Source: Actinomycetota bacterium (GTDB lineage Bacteria > Actinomycetota > Actinomycetes > Nanopelagicales > Nanopelagicaceae). From it: a DNA stretch of 26,112 nt. The stretch covers positions 1-26,112 of the forward strand of contig CANHRF010000002.1 of assembly GCA_947463335.1 (NCBI GenBank), written 5' to 3'. The notes beneath the pieces were generated by a model, which was not told the DNA's origin, made no database searches, and was given only the letters and a program-made list of their open reading frames with translations. Shown here one piece after another: positions 8,107-15,668 of this stretch. Both the position numbers and the translations under genes were made by a program. Position 1 is the first letter of the stretch, and the number at the start of each line of letters is the position of its first letter.

Positions 8107-8424
8107 TTATTCTTTTGGTGGCAGAGCAGCGACGATTGGATGATCGCTATCTGTAAGACCTACCTTGGCAGCGCCTCCTGGTGAACCAAGTTCAACGAAG
8201 AATTCTGTATTTATCTTTGAAGCATCTTTCCATTGTGAAGGAATGTCATCTTCATAATAAATCGCTTCAACTGGGCAGACTGGTTCGCAAGCTCCACAAT
8301 CAACGCATTCATCTGGCTGGATATAGAGCGATCGCGCACCTTCATAGATGCAATCAACTGGGCACTCTTCAATGCAAGACTTATCCTTCACATCAACGCA
8401 CGGTTGGGCAATTACATAGGTCAC
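8107..8424 (-). CDS. fdxA: 7Fe-8S ferredoxin FdxA/FdxC
   Basis: A 105-residue seven-iron ferredoxin, a cytoplasmic electron carrier with one [3Fe-4S] and one [4Fe-4S] cluster. Cysteines lie at 9, 17, 21, 25, 40, 43, 46 and 50. By family pattern C9, C17 and C50 hold the 3Fe cluster and C21, C40, C43 and C46 the 4Fe cluster, in CIEECPVDCIY and CVDCGACEPVCP. The C-terminal extension after residue 60 is usual for the actinobacterial and proteobacterial FdxA type. The start is GTG at 8424 with an excellent Shine-Dalgarno GGAGGT (8436-8431) six bases upstream. It is first gene of the fdxA-dapC-nucleotidyltransferase run. Its redox partner is not evident here. Confidence 0.95.
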   Translation of the reverse strand: MTYVIAQPCVDVKDKSCIEECPVDCIYEGARSLYIQPDECVDCGACEPVCPVEAIYYEDDIPSQWKDASKINTEFFVELGSPGGAAKVGLTDSDHPIVAALPPKE

Positions 8425-8478
8425 GAACTAACCTCCAGTTTTGATAGCGCTTTATGGGCGCACCTCACGATTGCGCTT

Positions 8479-8484
8479 ATTCTA
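8479..8484 (-). promoter_or_regulatory. Candidate -10 box for the fdxA operon
   Basis: Minus-strand TAGAAT about 55 bases upstream of the fdxA GTG, one mismatch from TATAAT. No good -35 lies at 16-18 bases, so this is a weak call based on position in the divergent fdxA/GNAT gap (8425-8522). Confidence 0.3.
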
Positions 8485-8510
8485 ACCATGCGTAGGCGCT
8501 GTTGCCCGAT

Positions 8511-8516
8511 TAAAGT
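8511..8516 (+). promoter_or_regulatory. Candidate leaderless -10 box for the GNAT gene
   Basis: TAAAGT ends six bases before the ATG at 8523, and there is no Shine-Dalgarno. In Actinobacteria this spacing is typical of leaderless transcripts, where transcription starts at or next to the start codon. The -35 region is not convincing. Confidence 0.4.
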
Positions 8517-8522
8517 ATCAAC

Positions 8523-9509
8523 ATGACCGAGGCGGCCCAGAAATCTATGCCCTCAACTATTGGGGCACTTAGTGGAGCCATCGGCAAACGCGTCACGATC
8601 CGTCTCCATGAACCCAGCGGCGGCTATCGAGATATCGTGGGAATTCTGCAGAGCGATAACCACTTAATTAATTCGAAGTCTGAGTCAATATTCTTTTCAC
8701 CTGATGAAATTGCGATCTGGCGAGAGATCAAACCACTGCCTGATTTAGCCGGCAAAGGCGCTCCGCTTTCGCAAAGAATATTAGAGCTGGAAAAACTCTC
8801 AGATCTAACTTGGCCGGCAGAGCGCGTAATCGATTTTGGAAAATGGCGATTACGTATTTCAGATGGATTTACGATGCGGGCTAATTCCGCTCTGCCACTA
8901 GGTGTCGGCCCAATTGGAGAGCCACCGATTGAACTTGAAGATGCAGTCGACGAGGTAATCAATATCTACCGCGAGAATAAGTTGACTCCCACATTTACCG
9001 TAGCGCTACCAATATATGAGGAGTTAGATAAATACCTAGATAAAACTGGATGGAGCAAGAAGTTCACTGCCAATTTTCTGATTAGAGATATCGGTAAAAG
9101 CGAATTTGCAGTAAATCAAGAATTTACCTGTGAAGTATTGGATTTTCCCGCAAAGCCTTGGCTGGAAGTCCAATCTGATCAACCGTTAGAGAATATAATG
9201 AACCGTTACCCAGCACGATATGGCGCTATAAAATTTGGTGAGCAAATTGTTGCAGTTGGACGTATAGCAACTTCTGGTACTTGGTCTATTGTCACAAGGC
9301 TCTTCGTGGAACCTTCTTTTCGCGGCAAAGGCGTTGCAAAGTTCTTGATGAACAATTTACTCGCGGCTGCAAGCAGTGATGGAGCTACCAAGGTTGGCCT
9401 CCAAGTTGATGATGACAATGCTTCAGCGCTAGCGCTTTATGAATCTATGGGCTTTAGAACTCACCATAAGTTCGTCTATCGCGCTCTGTTAAAAAGGCGA
9501 GATAAATGA
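8523..9509 (+). CDS. GNAT-family N-acetyltransferase with N-terminal SH3-like domain (Rv0428c-like)
   Basis: A 328-residue protein. The N-terminal ~20-75 residues (GKRVTIRLHEPSGGYRDIVG, then a hydrophobic strand ending FFSPDEIAIWREI) form the small beta-barrel found in Rv0428c-type acetyltransferases. The central section, with WRLRISDGFTMRANSALPLG, is typical of this group. The C-terminal GNAT domain (~215-325) has the acetyl-CoA loop RGKGVAKFLM and the late motif DDDNASALALYESMGF. The acceptor substrate is unknown. The start at 8523 has no Shine-Dalgarno but a TAAAGT box six bases upstream (possible leaderless transcript). The stop overlaps the cysS start by four bases (ATGA), so the two genes are translationally coupled. 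The link to cysS has no obvious functional reason. Confidence 0.85.
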   Translation: MTEAAQKSMPSTIGALSGAIGKRVTIRLHEPSGGYRDIVGILQSDNHLINSKSESIFFSPDEIAIWREIKPLPDLAGKGAPLSQRILELEKLSDLTWPAERVIDFGKWRLRISDGFTMRANSALPLGVGPIGEPPIELEDAVDEVINIYRENKLTPTFTVALPIYEELDKYLDKTGWSKKFTANFLIRDIGKSEFAVNQEFTCEVLDFPAKPWLEVQSDQPLENIMNRYPARYGAIKFGEQIVAVGRIATSGTWSIVTRLFVEPSFRGKGVAKFLMNNLLAAASSDGATKVGLQVDDDNASALALYESMGFRTHHKFVYRALLKRRDK

Positions 9510-10873
9510 AGTTTTCTATTTACGACACGCTAACTCGAGAGTTGAAAGCAGTTCCCGATGACGAAAAAACCATCAATATCTACTGTTGTGGCCCAACTGT
9601 CTATCGCGACGCCCACGTGGGGAATTTACGGACATTTCTTCTCGCCGATCTAATTGTTCGAGCGCTCAAGTTGAATGGCCAGCAAGTTAAATTCATTCAA
9701 AACATAACTGATGTCGGGCATATGTCTGAAGATTTTCAGGCAGAAGATAAGTTACTACAGCAAGCGCAATTGGAGAAGCGAGATCCGTTTGAGATTGCGC
9801 GGATTTATGAAGCAAAATTCCATCAAGACTTAGCTAAATTAAATATTCTTCCCGCTGATGCCTACCCAAGAGCGAGTGAAACTATTGATTTAATGTTGGA
9901 GACAATTTCTGAGTTGATCGCAAGTGGACATGCATATGCAACCGAACTCGGTTCGGTCTACTTTGATTCGAGATCAGTTCCAACTTATGGCGCAATTAGT
10001 GGCAACAAACTAGATGCGCTCAAGCCGGGTCATCGTTATGAATACAGTGATGAAGGAGATAAACGTTTTCACGCAGATTGGGCGCTCTGGAAGGGCGCAG
10101 GAAATCGCACCGAGATGGTCTGGGATTCGCCCTGGGGAAAAGGATTTCCGGGTTGGCATATTGAATGCACCGCAATGTCACTTGATCTGTTGGATAAGCG
10201 AATCGATCTTCACGTGGGCGGAATAGATCTGCGTTTTCCTCATCACGAAAACGAACGCGCCCAATCTAATTCCATTGTTGGCCATGAAGCGGTCAAGATG
10301 TGGGTGCACGGCGAGCATTTGCTCTTTGAAGGAAGAAAGATGTCCAAGAGCGCAGGCAACGTTGTCCTGGTGAAAGATTTAGAAGAGCGTGGACTCGATC
10401 CGCTCTCTTTACGCTTATCACTTCTCGAGAATCGCTATCGCTCGCAAATGGATTTAACTTGGGCTGGGCTCGAAGCTGCTAACTTAACTTTAAAGCGCTG
10501 GCGAACAAATATGGCTATTTGGGGAGCTGGATTAACTCAATTACAAGATCCCGAAATTTCAAGTGCAATCGCAAAAGATCTAGATACCCCGCGCGTTCTA
10601 TTGAGAATGCGCGCTATTGAGAAGGATGCCTCCGTTGCAAATGAAGTTAAGCGTTCAATCTTTCTCTATTCAGATTCTCTGCTTGGTCTAGATCTAGATC
10701 GTAGGCTTGAGATTAGGCCACTTACATCTGAACAAGTCGAGCTTTTGGAGCAACGTAAGCAAGCGAGAGAATTGAAGAATTGGGCGGAGAGTGATCGTCT
10801 CCGTGATTTGCTGACTAATACCGGGATATCATTAAATGATGGGCCAGAAGGACAGAGTTGGAGCTGGAGTTAA
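9506..10873 (+). CDS. cysS: Cysteinyl-tRNA synthetase
   Basis: A 455-residue class I aminoacyl-tRNA synthetase that charges tRNA-Cys. Visible motifs: CCGPTVYRDAHVGN, with zinc-binding C28 and the HIGH-type HVGN (37-40); GWHIECTAMS with the second zinc Cys; FPHHENE with His and Glu zinc ligands; and KMSKS. The C-terminus ends with the tRNA-binding pattern ARELKNWAESDRLRDLL...GISLND...W. The related mycothiol ligase MshC was considered because mshB is nearby. GPTVY rather than the MshC-type GITPY, and the full anticodon-binding tail, favour CysS. Length is normal (about 440-470). ATG at 9506 overlaps the GNAT stop. Its stop overlaps the stop of the convergent DUF6113 gene (shared TTAA), leaving no room for a terminator. 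Confidence 0.95.
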   Translation: MKFSIYDTLTRELKAVPDDEKTINIYCCGPTVYRDAHVGNLRTFLLADLIVRALKLNGQQVKFIQNITDVGHMSEDFQAEDKLLQQAQLEKRDPFEIARIYEAKFHQDLAKLNILPADAYPRASETIDLMLETISELIASGHAYATELGSVYFDSRSVPTYGAISGNKLDALKPGHRYEYSDEGDKRFHADWALWKGAGNRTEMVWDSPWGKGFPGWHIECTAMSLDLLDKRIDLHVGGIDLRFPHHENERAQSNSIVGHEAVKMWVHGEHLLFEGRKMSKSAGNVVLVKDLEERGLDPLSLRLSLLENRYRSQMDLTWAGLEAANLTLKRWRTNMAIWGAGLTQLQDPEISSAIAKDLDTPRVLLRMRAIEKDASVANEVKRSIFLYSDSLLGLDLDRRLEIRPLTSEQVELLEQRKQARELKNWAESDRLRDLLTNTGISLNDGPEGQSWSWS

Positions 10874-11184
10874 TTTGCGGGAAGTGCGATCGCAATAATC
10901 AAAGCTATGACCGATGCGATTAGAAATGTATTTCCTAATTTATCGCCCTGAATAAATATCTCATTGCCGACTCCTAGCGATGCGCCACGCCAAAAGATCG
11001 CAACCCAAGAAGTTGCAGCGATCAACTTATAAATTCGTTTCCCGAAAATTCGCCCCACCGTCCATACCGCAGCGAATGTACCCAGGGTCGCGATTGCAAT
11101 TCCAAAAGGGGGTGCAAAGTGGTGAAGAAATATCGCCGCTGTTCCGCTGGCCAAACCGATTAAAAGTGCGCCTAGGAATTTCAT
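10870..11184 (-). CDS. Small membrane protein, DUF6113-like
   Basis: A 104-residue hydrophobic protein with three to four predicted helices (about residues 3-20, 26-48, 53-70 and 85-102) and short basic loops (RIFGKRIYK). It has no catalytic motif. Its ATG directly abuts the mshB stop with no gap. A small membrane protein follows mshB in many Actinobacteria (DUF6113 in Streptomyces, a similar gene after Rv1170 in Mycobacterium), so the family name rests on both composition and position. Function unknown. The stop overlaps the stop of cysS on the other strand. Confidence 0.7.
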   Translation of the reverse strand: MKFLGALLIGLASGTAAIFLHHFAPPFGIAIATLGTFAAVWTVGRIFGKRIYKLIAATSWVAIFWRGASLGVGNEIFIQGDKLGNTFLIASVIALIIAIALPAN

Positions 11185-12051
11185 TTAGAGATTAACACCT
11201 GCAAATAAATCGGATTCACGTCCATTTAAATCAAATGGTGCGCCCTTCTCGCCCTTAACTAAGGTGTAATACTCGTGGCCCCAAACTTGGAGTCCCAAAT
11301 TATTTGAGAGCGCAAAGAATGGCCCGTCGAGGGAAATCTGAGTGTGGTGGGCCTTCATAGCCTCCATCTTCGCTTCAACATAAGAATTTCCATCAATGAG
11401 CGTGGTAACGAAAGCGTCATCTTTAGCAAAAGGGAGATCGTCGACATTATCTGCACCGAAGAAATCAGAGCCCAACTCTTTCATCTTCGCCATACTTTCC
11501 GCTAAGACAGATTTAGGCATTGTGTTCCAATAAATTTTTTGGATCTGCCATTTAGATTTTTCACTCGCTCGCATTGCGACGCGATGGGCTTGGATATGGT
11601 CCGGGTGGCCATATCCCCCAATTTCGTCGTATGTGATCAAAACTTGTGGCTTTATTTCATCGATAATCGCGACTAAATAATCGGAAGTCTCTTCAAGATC
11701 GGCCTGCCAAAAGACATCTGGTCGCTCGTTAGGCGGTGTTCCCATCATTCCGCTATCACGATACTTAACTTCTTCTGCTCCGAGAAAACGGAAATCGCTT
11801 ACCCCTAAAGCTTTCATTGCGTTAGCTAATTCTGTTTCACGGTGTTCACCTAGTCCATCGGTTACAGCGCTAGCTAAGTGAGATAACTCTGGAGTAAGAA
11901 CTTCTCCTTCTTCACCGCGGGTGCAGGTAACTAAGGTTACTTTCGCACCTAGGGCAGAATAAAGCGCCATTGTCGCACCGTTATTAATAGTCTCGTCGTC
12001 TGGATGCGCGTGTACGAGAAGTACCCGGCACCCTTGGTAAGAATCGCGCAT
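11185..12051 (-). CDS. mshB: N-acetyl-GlcN-inositol deacetylase (mycothiol biosynthesis)
   Basis: A 288-residue LmbE/PIG-L-family zinc deacetylase that removes acetate from 1D-myo-inositol 2-acetamido-2-deoxy-glucopyranoside, the second enzymatic step to mycothiol. The metal and catalytic motif AHPDDE lies at 15-20 (H16, D19) and the second metal motif GGYGHPDH at 145-152. TCTRGEEGEV and the C-terminal GPFFALSNN match the MshB/Mca group. The paralogue Mca (mycothiol S-conjugate amidase) is the main alternative; the following DUF6113-like gene and nearby fdxA-dapC favour MshB. The reading frame is open 35 codons further upstream, but that stretch lies inside moeZ and has no family similarity. 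ATG at 12051 overlaps the moeZ stop (TGATG) and begins MRDSYQGCRVLLVHAHPDD. Confidence 0.88.
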   Translation of the reverse strand: MRDSYQGCRVLLVHAHPDDETINNGATMALYSALGAKVTLVTCTRGEEGEVLTPELSHLASAVTDGLGEHRETELANAMKALGVSDFRFLGAEEVKYRDSGMMGTPPNERPDVFWQADLEETSDYLVAIIDEIKPQVLITYDEIGGYGHPDHIQAHRVAMRASEKSKWQIQKIYWNTMPKSVLAESMAKMKELGSDFFGADNVDDLPFAKDDAFVTTLIDGNSYVEAKMEAMKAHHTQISLDGPFFALSNNLGLQVWGHEYYTLVKGEKGAPFDLNGRESDLFAGVNL

Positions 12052-13247
12052 CAGTAAACCGGTAGCGAAGTATCGATTTGTTTTGCCCAAGCGATAACGC
12101 CACCGGCTACGTGAGTTGCATCTGCAAATCCAGCGCCCTTCAGAATGGCTAAACATTCAGCGGAACGAACTCCACTCTTGCAGTGAAGAATAATTGGCTT
12201 ATCCTGCGGCAAGGTTGCCAGCACTGTCCCATCAAGGAATCCTTGCTTTGGAATTAGGTGCGAGCCAGGTATGCGAACGATCTCAAATTCGCTAGGTTCA
12301 CGAACATCGATAAGATAAAAATCTTCATCCGTTGCAATCTTGCTGGCAAGATCGGTTACTGAAATCGTAGAATCTTTCACAGCAACTTCAGCGGCATCAG
12401 AGAGAACTCCACAAAAAGCTTCGTAATCTGGCAGTAACTCCGTTTGAGTTGGATTGTCACCACACAGTGGACAATTTGGGTCTTTGCGAACCTTTATCTT
12501 TCTAAATGACATCTCTAGCGCGTCATAGATCATCAATGAGCCGATTAGCGGTTCACCAACGCCGGTGATTACCTTTATAGCTTCAGTTGTTTGAATTGAC
12601 CCGATCGTGGCACAGAGAACTCCAAGTACTCCGCCTTCTGCGCAACTTGGAACCATTCCTGGAGGTGGTGGTTCTGGGTAGAGACAGCGATAACAAGGTC
12701 CATATTCAGCCCAGAAAACGCTCGCTTGTCCGTCAAAGCGGTAGATAGATCCCCAGACATATGGCTTCTTCAAGAGAACGCAAGCATCATTTACGAGATA
12801 GCGGGTAGCGAAGTTATCTGTTCCGTCAACAATGATGTCGTATTGCGAGAAAATTTCTTTAACATTGGAATTATCAAGGCGCACTTCGTGAGTTATCACC
12901 TGCACGAATGGATTAATCTCAGAGATTTTTGCCTTCGCTGATTGCGCTTTACTCTTTCCGATATCACTCTGTCCGTGAATAATCTGACGTTGTAAATTTG
13001 ATTCATCGACGGTATCAAACTCAACAATTCCAATTGTTCCTACTCCAGCTGCCGCTAGATACATAAGTGCCGGCGAACCTAGCCCGCCTGCTCCAACACA
13101 TAAGACTTTTGCATTCATCAATCTCTGTTGGCCTGCCATTGCTACATCAGGAATAATTAAATGGCGGCTATAGCGACGAACTTCATCAACCGTCAGCGCA
13201 GCTCCAGGAGAAACTAGCGCTGGGGGTTTAATGGGCGAATTTGTCAT
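12051..13247 (-). CDS. moeZ: Adenylyltransferase/sulfurtransferase MoeZ (E1-like plus rhodanese)
   Basis: A 398-residue two-domain protein. The ThiF/MoeB domain (~20-270) has the ATP loop VGAGGLGSP (51-59), the FDTVDESNLQRQ motif, two zinc pairs CYRC (185/188) and CPLC (259/262), and a conserved Cys202 in SCAEGGVLG. The rhodanese domain (~293-392) has the persulfide Cys356 in the loop HCKSGVR. It adenylates the C-terminal glycine of small sulfur carriers (MoaD-, ThiS- or CysO-type) and delivers sulfur for molybdopterin, thiamine or cysteine synthesis. No carrier gene is adjacent. ATG at 13247 is preferred to an in-frame TTG 12 codons upstream. A weak CAGAAT lies six bases before this ATG, so the mRNA may be leaderless. 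It is divergent from tetR, as in Mycobacterium (Rv3206c/Rv3208). Confidence 0.92.
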   Translation of the reverse strand: MTNSPIKPPALVSPGAALTVDEVRRYSRHLIIPDVAMAGQQRLMNAKVLCVGAGGLGSPALMYLAAAGVGTIGIVEFDTVDESNLQRQIIHGQSDIGKSKAQSAKAKISEINPFVQVITHEVRLDNSNVKEIFSQYDIIVDGTDNFATRYLVNDACVLLKKPYVWGSIYRFDGQASVFWAEYGPCYRCLYPEPPPPGMVPSCAEGGVLGVLCATIGSIQTTEAIKVITGVGEPLIGSLMIYDALEMSFRKIKVRKDPNCPLCGDNPTQTELLPDYEAFCGVLSDAAEVAVKDSTISVTDLASKIATDEDFYLIDVREPSEFEIVRIPGSHLIPKQGFLDGTVLATLPQDKPIILHCKSGVRSAECLAILKGAGFADATHVAGGVIAWAKQIDTSLPVY

Positions 13248-13336
13248 AGCGCTATTCTGCCGTAGCCATTGGATGTGCGCCAATTTGATAGTACAACGAG
13301 GCTGCGAATGGTTCTCATCTGCAATTGATCTTTCAT

Positions 13337-13350
13337 TATTACGAGTAATA
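13337..13350. promoter_or_regulatory. Candidate TetR operator: inverted repeat in the moeZ-tetR gap
   Basis: TATTAC-GA-GTAATA is a perfect inverted repeat with 6-base arms, placed between the divergent moeZ and tetR genes and ending five bases before the tetR -10 (TACGAT, 13355-13360). This is where a TetR-type autorepressor would be expected to bind. A repeat of this size can also arise by chance. Confidence 0.4.
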
Positions 13351-13354
13351 CCTC

Positions 13355-13360
13355 TACGAT
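13355..13360 (+). promoter_or_regulatory. Candidate leaderless -10 box of tetR
   Basis: TACGAT (TANNNT type) lies seven bases before the tetR ATG, and there is no Shine-Dalgarno. Transcription would start close to the start codon, giving a leaderless mRNA. The -35 is weak. Confidence 0.4.
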
Positions 13361-13367
13361 ATCTCTA

Positions 13368-13997
13368 ATGACTACCTTAGATGCCAATGCAAAAGGCGAT
13401 AAAGCGCGCCTGCCACGCGATGAACGTCGCGCCATTTTATTGAGCGCTGCTCTTGAAGTATTCACCGCTGCTGGTTACCACTCCGCAGCGATGGATGAAA
13501 TTGCTGATCGAGCCAATGTCAGCAAGCCTGTTCTCTATCAGCACTTTCCATCAAAGTTAGATCTCTACCTAGCTGTTCTAGATTTGCATATCGACTCACT
13601 TGTATTTGAATTACAAAAAGCTATCTCTTCAACTCCCGATAACTCAATGCGTGTCCACGCTACGGTAGTTGCATACTTTGCTTTCATCGAAAATGAAGGG
13701 GAAGCATTCCGCTTATTGTTCGAGAGCGATATGAATGTGGAACCGCAAGTCCGTGAGCGTTTAAATAGAATGACCTACGATTGCGCCGCAGCGGTAAGTG
13801 CGATCATTTCTAATGACACAGGATTGCCCCAAGAAGTCGCGATGTTGCTCGGTGTCGGTCTTATCGGATACACACAAGTAACCGCGCGCCACTGGCTAGA
13901 TCGAGATAGCAAATTATCACGTCAGCAAGCCGTCGAATTAGTTGAAAATTTAATGTGGAGAGGTATTTCTGGCTTCCCTCTTTCAGGAAGTCAGTAA
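13368..13997 (+). CDS. TetR/AcrR-family transcriptional regulator
   Basis: A 209-residue TetR regulator. The DNA-binding region spans about residues 20-66: RRAILLSAALEVFTAAGYHSAAM, then the helix-turn-helix IADRANVSKPVLYQHFPSKLDLY. The remaining ~140 residues are an all-helical ligand and dimer domain that cannot be assigned a ligand from sequence. The order moeZ (divergent), tetR, DUF3107, rhlE matches the Mycobacterium Rv3206c-Rv3211 region, making this the likely counterpart of Rv3208. The ATG has no Shine-Dalgarno but a TACGAT box seven bases upstream. An inverted repeat at 13337-13350 is a likely self-operator that could also affect moeZ. Confidence 0.93.
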   Translation: MTTLDANAKGDKARLPRDERRAILLSAALEVFTAAGYHSAAMDEIADRANVSKPVLYQHFPSKLDLYLAVLDLHIDSLVFELQKAISSTPDNSMRVHATVVAYFAFIENEGEAFRLLFESDMNVEPQVRERLNRMTYDCAAAVSAIISNDTGLPQEVAMLLGVGLIGYTQVTARHWLDRDSKLSRQQAVELVENLMWRGISGFPLSGSQ

Positions 13998-14061
13998 CCT
14001 CAACTTCTTTAGGCGTTAATTTCGAGAATTCAAAGGCTTGATTTGCCGATAGGATGAGCCT

Positions 14062-14319
14062 ATGAGCACAAAGAAAAATGATGCCGCACAAAGTACCCAC
14101 GTCCGCATCGCAATAACCAATATCTCTGGCGAACTCGCCTTTGAGACGAATTCATCGGTAGCAGATGTGAAGTCGGCAGTCGCCGCCGCAATCGCTGCCA
14201 AGACAACCCTTTCATTGCAAGATATCCGTGGCCACGAAATTGTTGTTGCCGCAGAGAAGATCGGATTCGTCGACATAGGAGTCGCCGCCGATCGCCGCGT
14301 TGGTTTCGGCGCAGTTTAA
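14062..14319 (+). CDS. DUF3107 family protein
   Basis: An 85-residue conserved actinobacterial protein of unknown function, similar to mycobacterial TB9.4 (Rv3208A). The core VRIAITNISGELAFET followed by an Ala-rich helix (SAVAAAIAAKTTLSL) and EIVVAAEKIGFVDIG is characteristic. It is predicted as a small alpha/beta fold with no membrane segment and no cysteine. It is 64 bp after tetR. Upstream, AGGATGAG can act as Shine-Dalgarno, but TAGGAT also lies six bases before the ATG and could be a leaderless -10. The stop is directly followed by the GTG start of the helicase gene, so the two are likely coupled. Confidence 0.85.
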   Translation: MSTKKNDAAQSTHVRIAITNISGELAFETNSSVADVKSAVAAAIAAKTTLSLQDIRGHEIVVAAEKIGFVDIGVAADRRVGFGAV

Positions 14320-15648
14320 GTGTCAATAACTTTTGCAGATCTTCCCCTTCGCCCAGAAACTCAAGCCGCGTTAGCAGAGCACGGATTCATCTCTCCATTC
14401 CCAATTCAAGAGATGGTTCTGCCAATTGCTTTGGGCGATGGTGATGTCATTGGCCAAGCAAAGACTGGAACAGGTAAGACGCTTGCCTTTGGAATTCCGC
14501 TAATTGAGAGAGTGATAGCTCCGCTCGATTCTGAGTGGGCAGATCTAGCGGCAAAAGGCCTGCCCCAAGTATTAGTTGTTGTACCAACCCGCGAACTTTG
14601 TGTGCAAGTAACGAAAGATATTGATGAATTAACTGGCAACCGAGGAATTCGTACCCTCGCCGTCTACGGTGGTCGAGCATTTGAGCCGCAAATCGATGCT
14701 CTAGCCAGCGGAGTTGAAATTGTCGTAGGAACACCTGGACGCTTACTAGATTTATATCGCCAGGGTCAATTGAAGTTAAAGGAAGTATCCCGCGTTGTTT
14801 TGGATGAAGCAGATGAAATGCTTGATCTAGGTTTCTTGCCGGATGTAGAAAAGATTTTTACAAGCACACCTAATCGCGCGCAAACTATGCTCTTTTCGGC
14901 CACCATGCCGGGCGATATCATCGCGTTAGCCCGTCGCTTTATGAATCAACCAATTCATATTCGAACTCAAGATAATGAAGATGAAGGCGCGGTCGTCTCT
15001 CGCATTAAGCAACACGTCTTGCGAGCTCACGCGCTAGATAAAATTGAGATGCTGGCTCGAATTTTGCAAGCAGATGGTCGCGGACCAACAATTGTCTTCT
15101 GTCGCACCAAGCGAACTTGTCAAAAGACTTCTGACGACCTTTTAGAGCGCGGTTTCCGTTCCGCTTCAATTCACGGAGATTTGGGCCAAAGCGCTCGCGA
15201 GAAGGCGCTTAATGATTTTAAAGCTGGAAAGTCTGATGTTCTTGTAGCAACGGATGTTGCTGCGCGCGGAATTGATATCGATGGAATTACTCACGTAATT
15301 AACTACCAATGCCCTGAAGATGAGAAAACATATGTCCACCGCATTGGCCGCACAGCACGTGCGGGCGCAGATGGAATTTCCGTCACTTTTGTGGATTGGG
15401 ACGATTTAGCGCGTTGGAAGATGATTGATACCGCCTTGAATTTAGGTCTTGGTGAGCCAGAAGAGACATATTCTTCTTCAGAACATCTCTACGAGATTAT
15501 GAATATTCCCGCTGGCTCAAATGGCCGAATTACAAAACAGAAAGCTGCTGTTAAGCCAGAGAAGAGTCAACCAGTTACTAAAGTGGAAAAGCCTTCCGCT
15601 GAACGAACTGTTCGCAATAGAACGCGCACCAAGAAGTTCTCTTCTTAA
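14320..15648 (+). CDS. rhlE: DEAD-box ATP-dependent RNA helicase (RhlE-like)
   Basis: A 442-residue DEAD-box helicase that unwinds RNA duplexes or remodels RNA-protein complexes. Motifs in order: Q motif (PFPIQ, ~26-30), Walker A QAKTGTGKT (46-54), PTREL (89-93), TPGRLLD, DEAD (162-165), SAT (193-195), TIVFCRTK, VATDVAARGID, and HRIGRTARAG (340-349). A basic tail from about residue 405 (Lys- and Arg-rich, ending RTRTKKFSS) probably binds RNA. The start is GTG immediately after the DUF3107 stop with no Shine-Dalgarno, suggesting coupling. Position after tetR-DUF3107 parallels Rv3211 (rhlE). It ends eight bases before the convergent ParA-like gene. Its role in ribosome assembly or cold adaptation is family knowledge, not shown here. 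Confidence 0.93.
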   Translation: MSITFADLPLRPETQAALAEHGFISPFPIQEMVLPIALGDGDVIGQAKTGTGKTLAFGIPLIERVIAPLDSEWADLAAKGLPQVLVVVPTRELCVQVTKDIDELTGNRGIRTLAVYGGRAFEPQIDALASGVEIVVGTPGRLLDLYRQGQLKLKEVSRVVLDEADEMLDLGFLPDVEKIFTSTPNRAQTMLFSATMPGDIIALARRFMNQPIHIRTQDNEDEGAVVSRIKQHVLRAHALDKIEMLARILQADGRGPTIVFCRTKRTCQKTSDDLLERGFRSASIHGDLGQSAREKALNDFKAGKSDVLVATDVAARGIDIDGITHVINYQCPEDEKTYVHRIGRTARAGADGISVTFVDWDDLARWKMIDTALNLGLGEPEETYSSSEHLYEIMNIPAGSNGRITKQKAAVKPEKSQPVTKVEKPSAERTVRNRTRTKKFSS

Positions 15649-15668
15649 GGGCTAGTTACTCCAGCCCT
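15648..15668. terminator. Possible weak bidirectional terminator between rhlE and the ParA-like gene
   Basis: AGGGCT, a nine-base loop, and AGCCCT form a 6-bp stem spanning the two convergent stop codons. There is no clear T-run on either side, so any termination would be weak. Confidence 0.3.

Noticed and set aside
9506..10873. Assignment of this gene as mycothiol ligase mshC
   Set aside because: CCGPTVY, the zinc-ligand set and the C-terminal tRNA-binding pattern fit cysteinyl-tRNA synthetase better.
12052..12156. Longer mshB reading frame starting inside moeZ
   Set aside because: The extra 35 residues are Arg/Ser/Cys-rich antifamily sequence created by overlap with moeZ; the TGATG-coupled ATG gives the normal N-terminus.
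13985..14009. Hairpin AGGAAGT/ACTTCTT after tetR as an intrinsic terminator
   Set aside because: The stem is A/T-rich with one G-U pair, an 11-base loop and only a short T-run; too weak to annotate.
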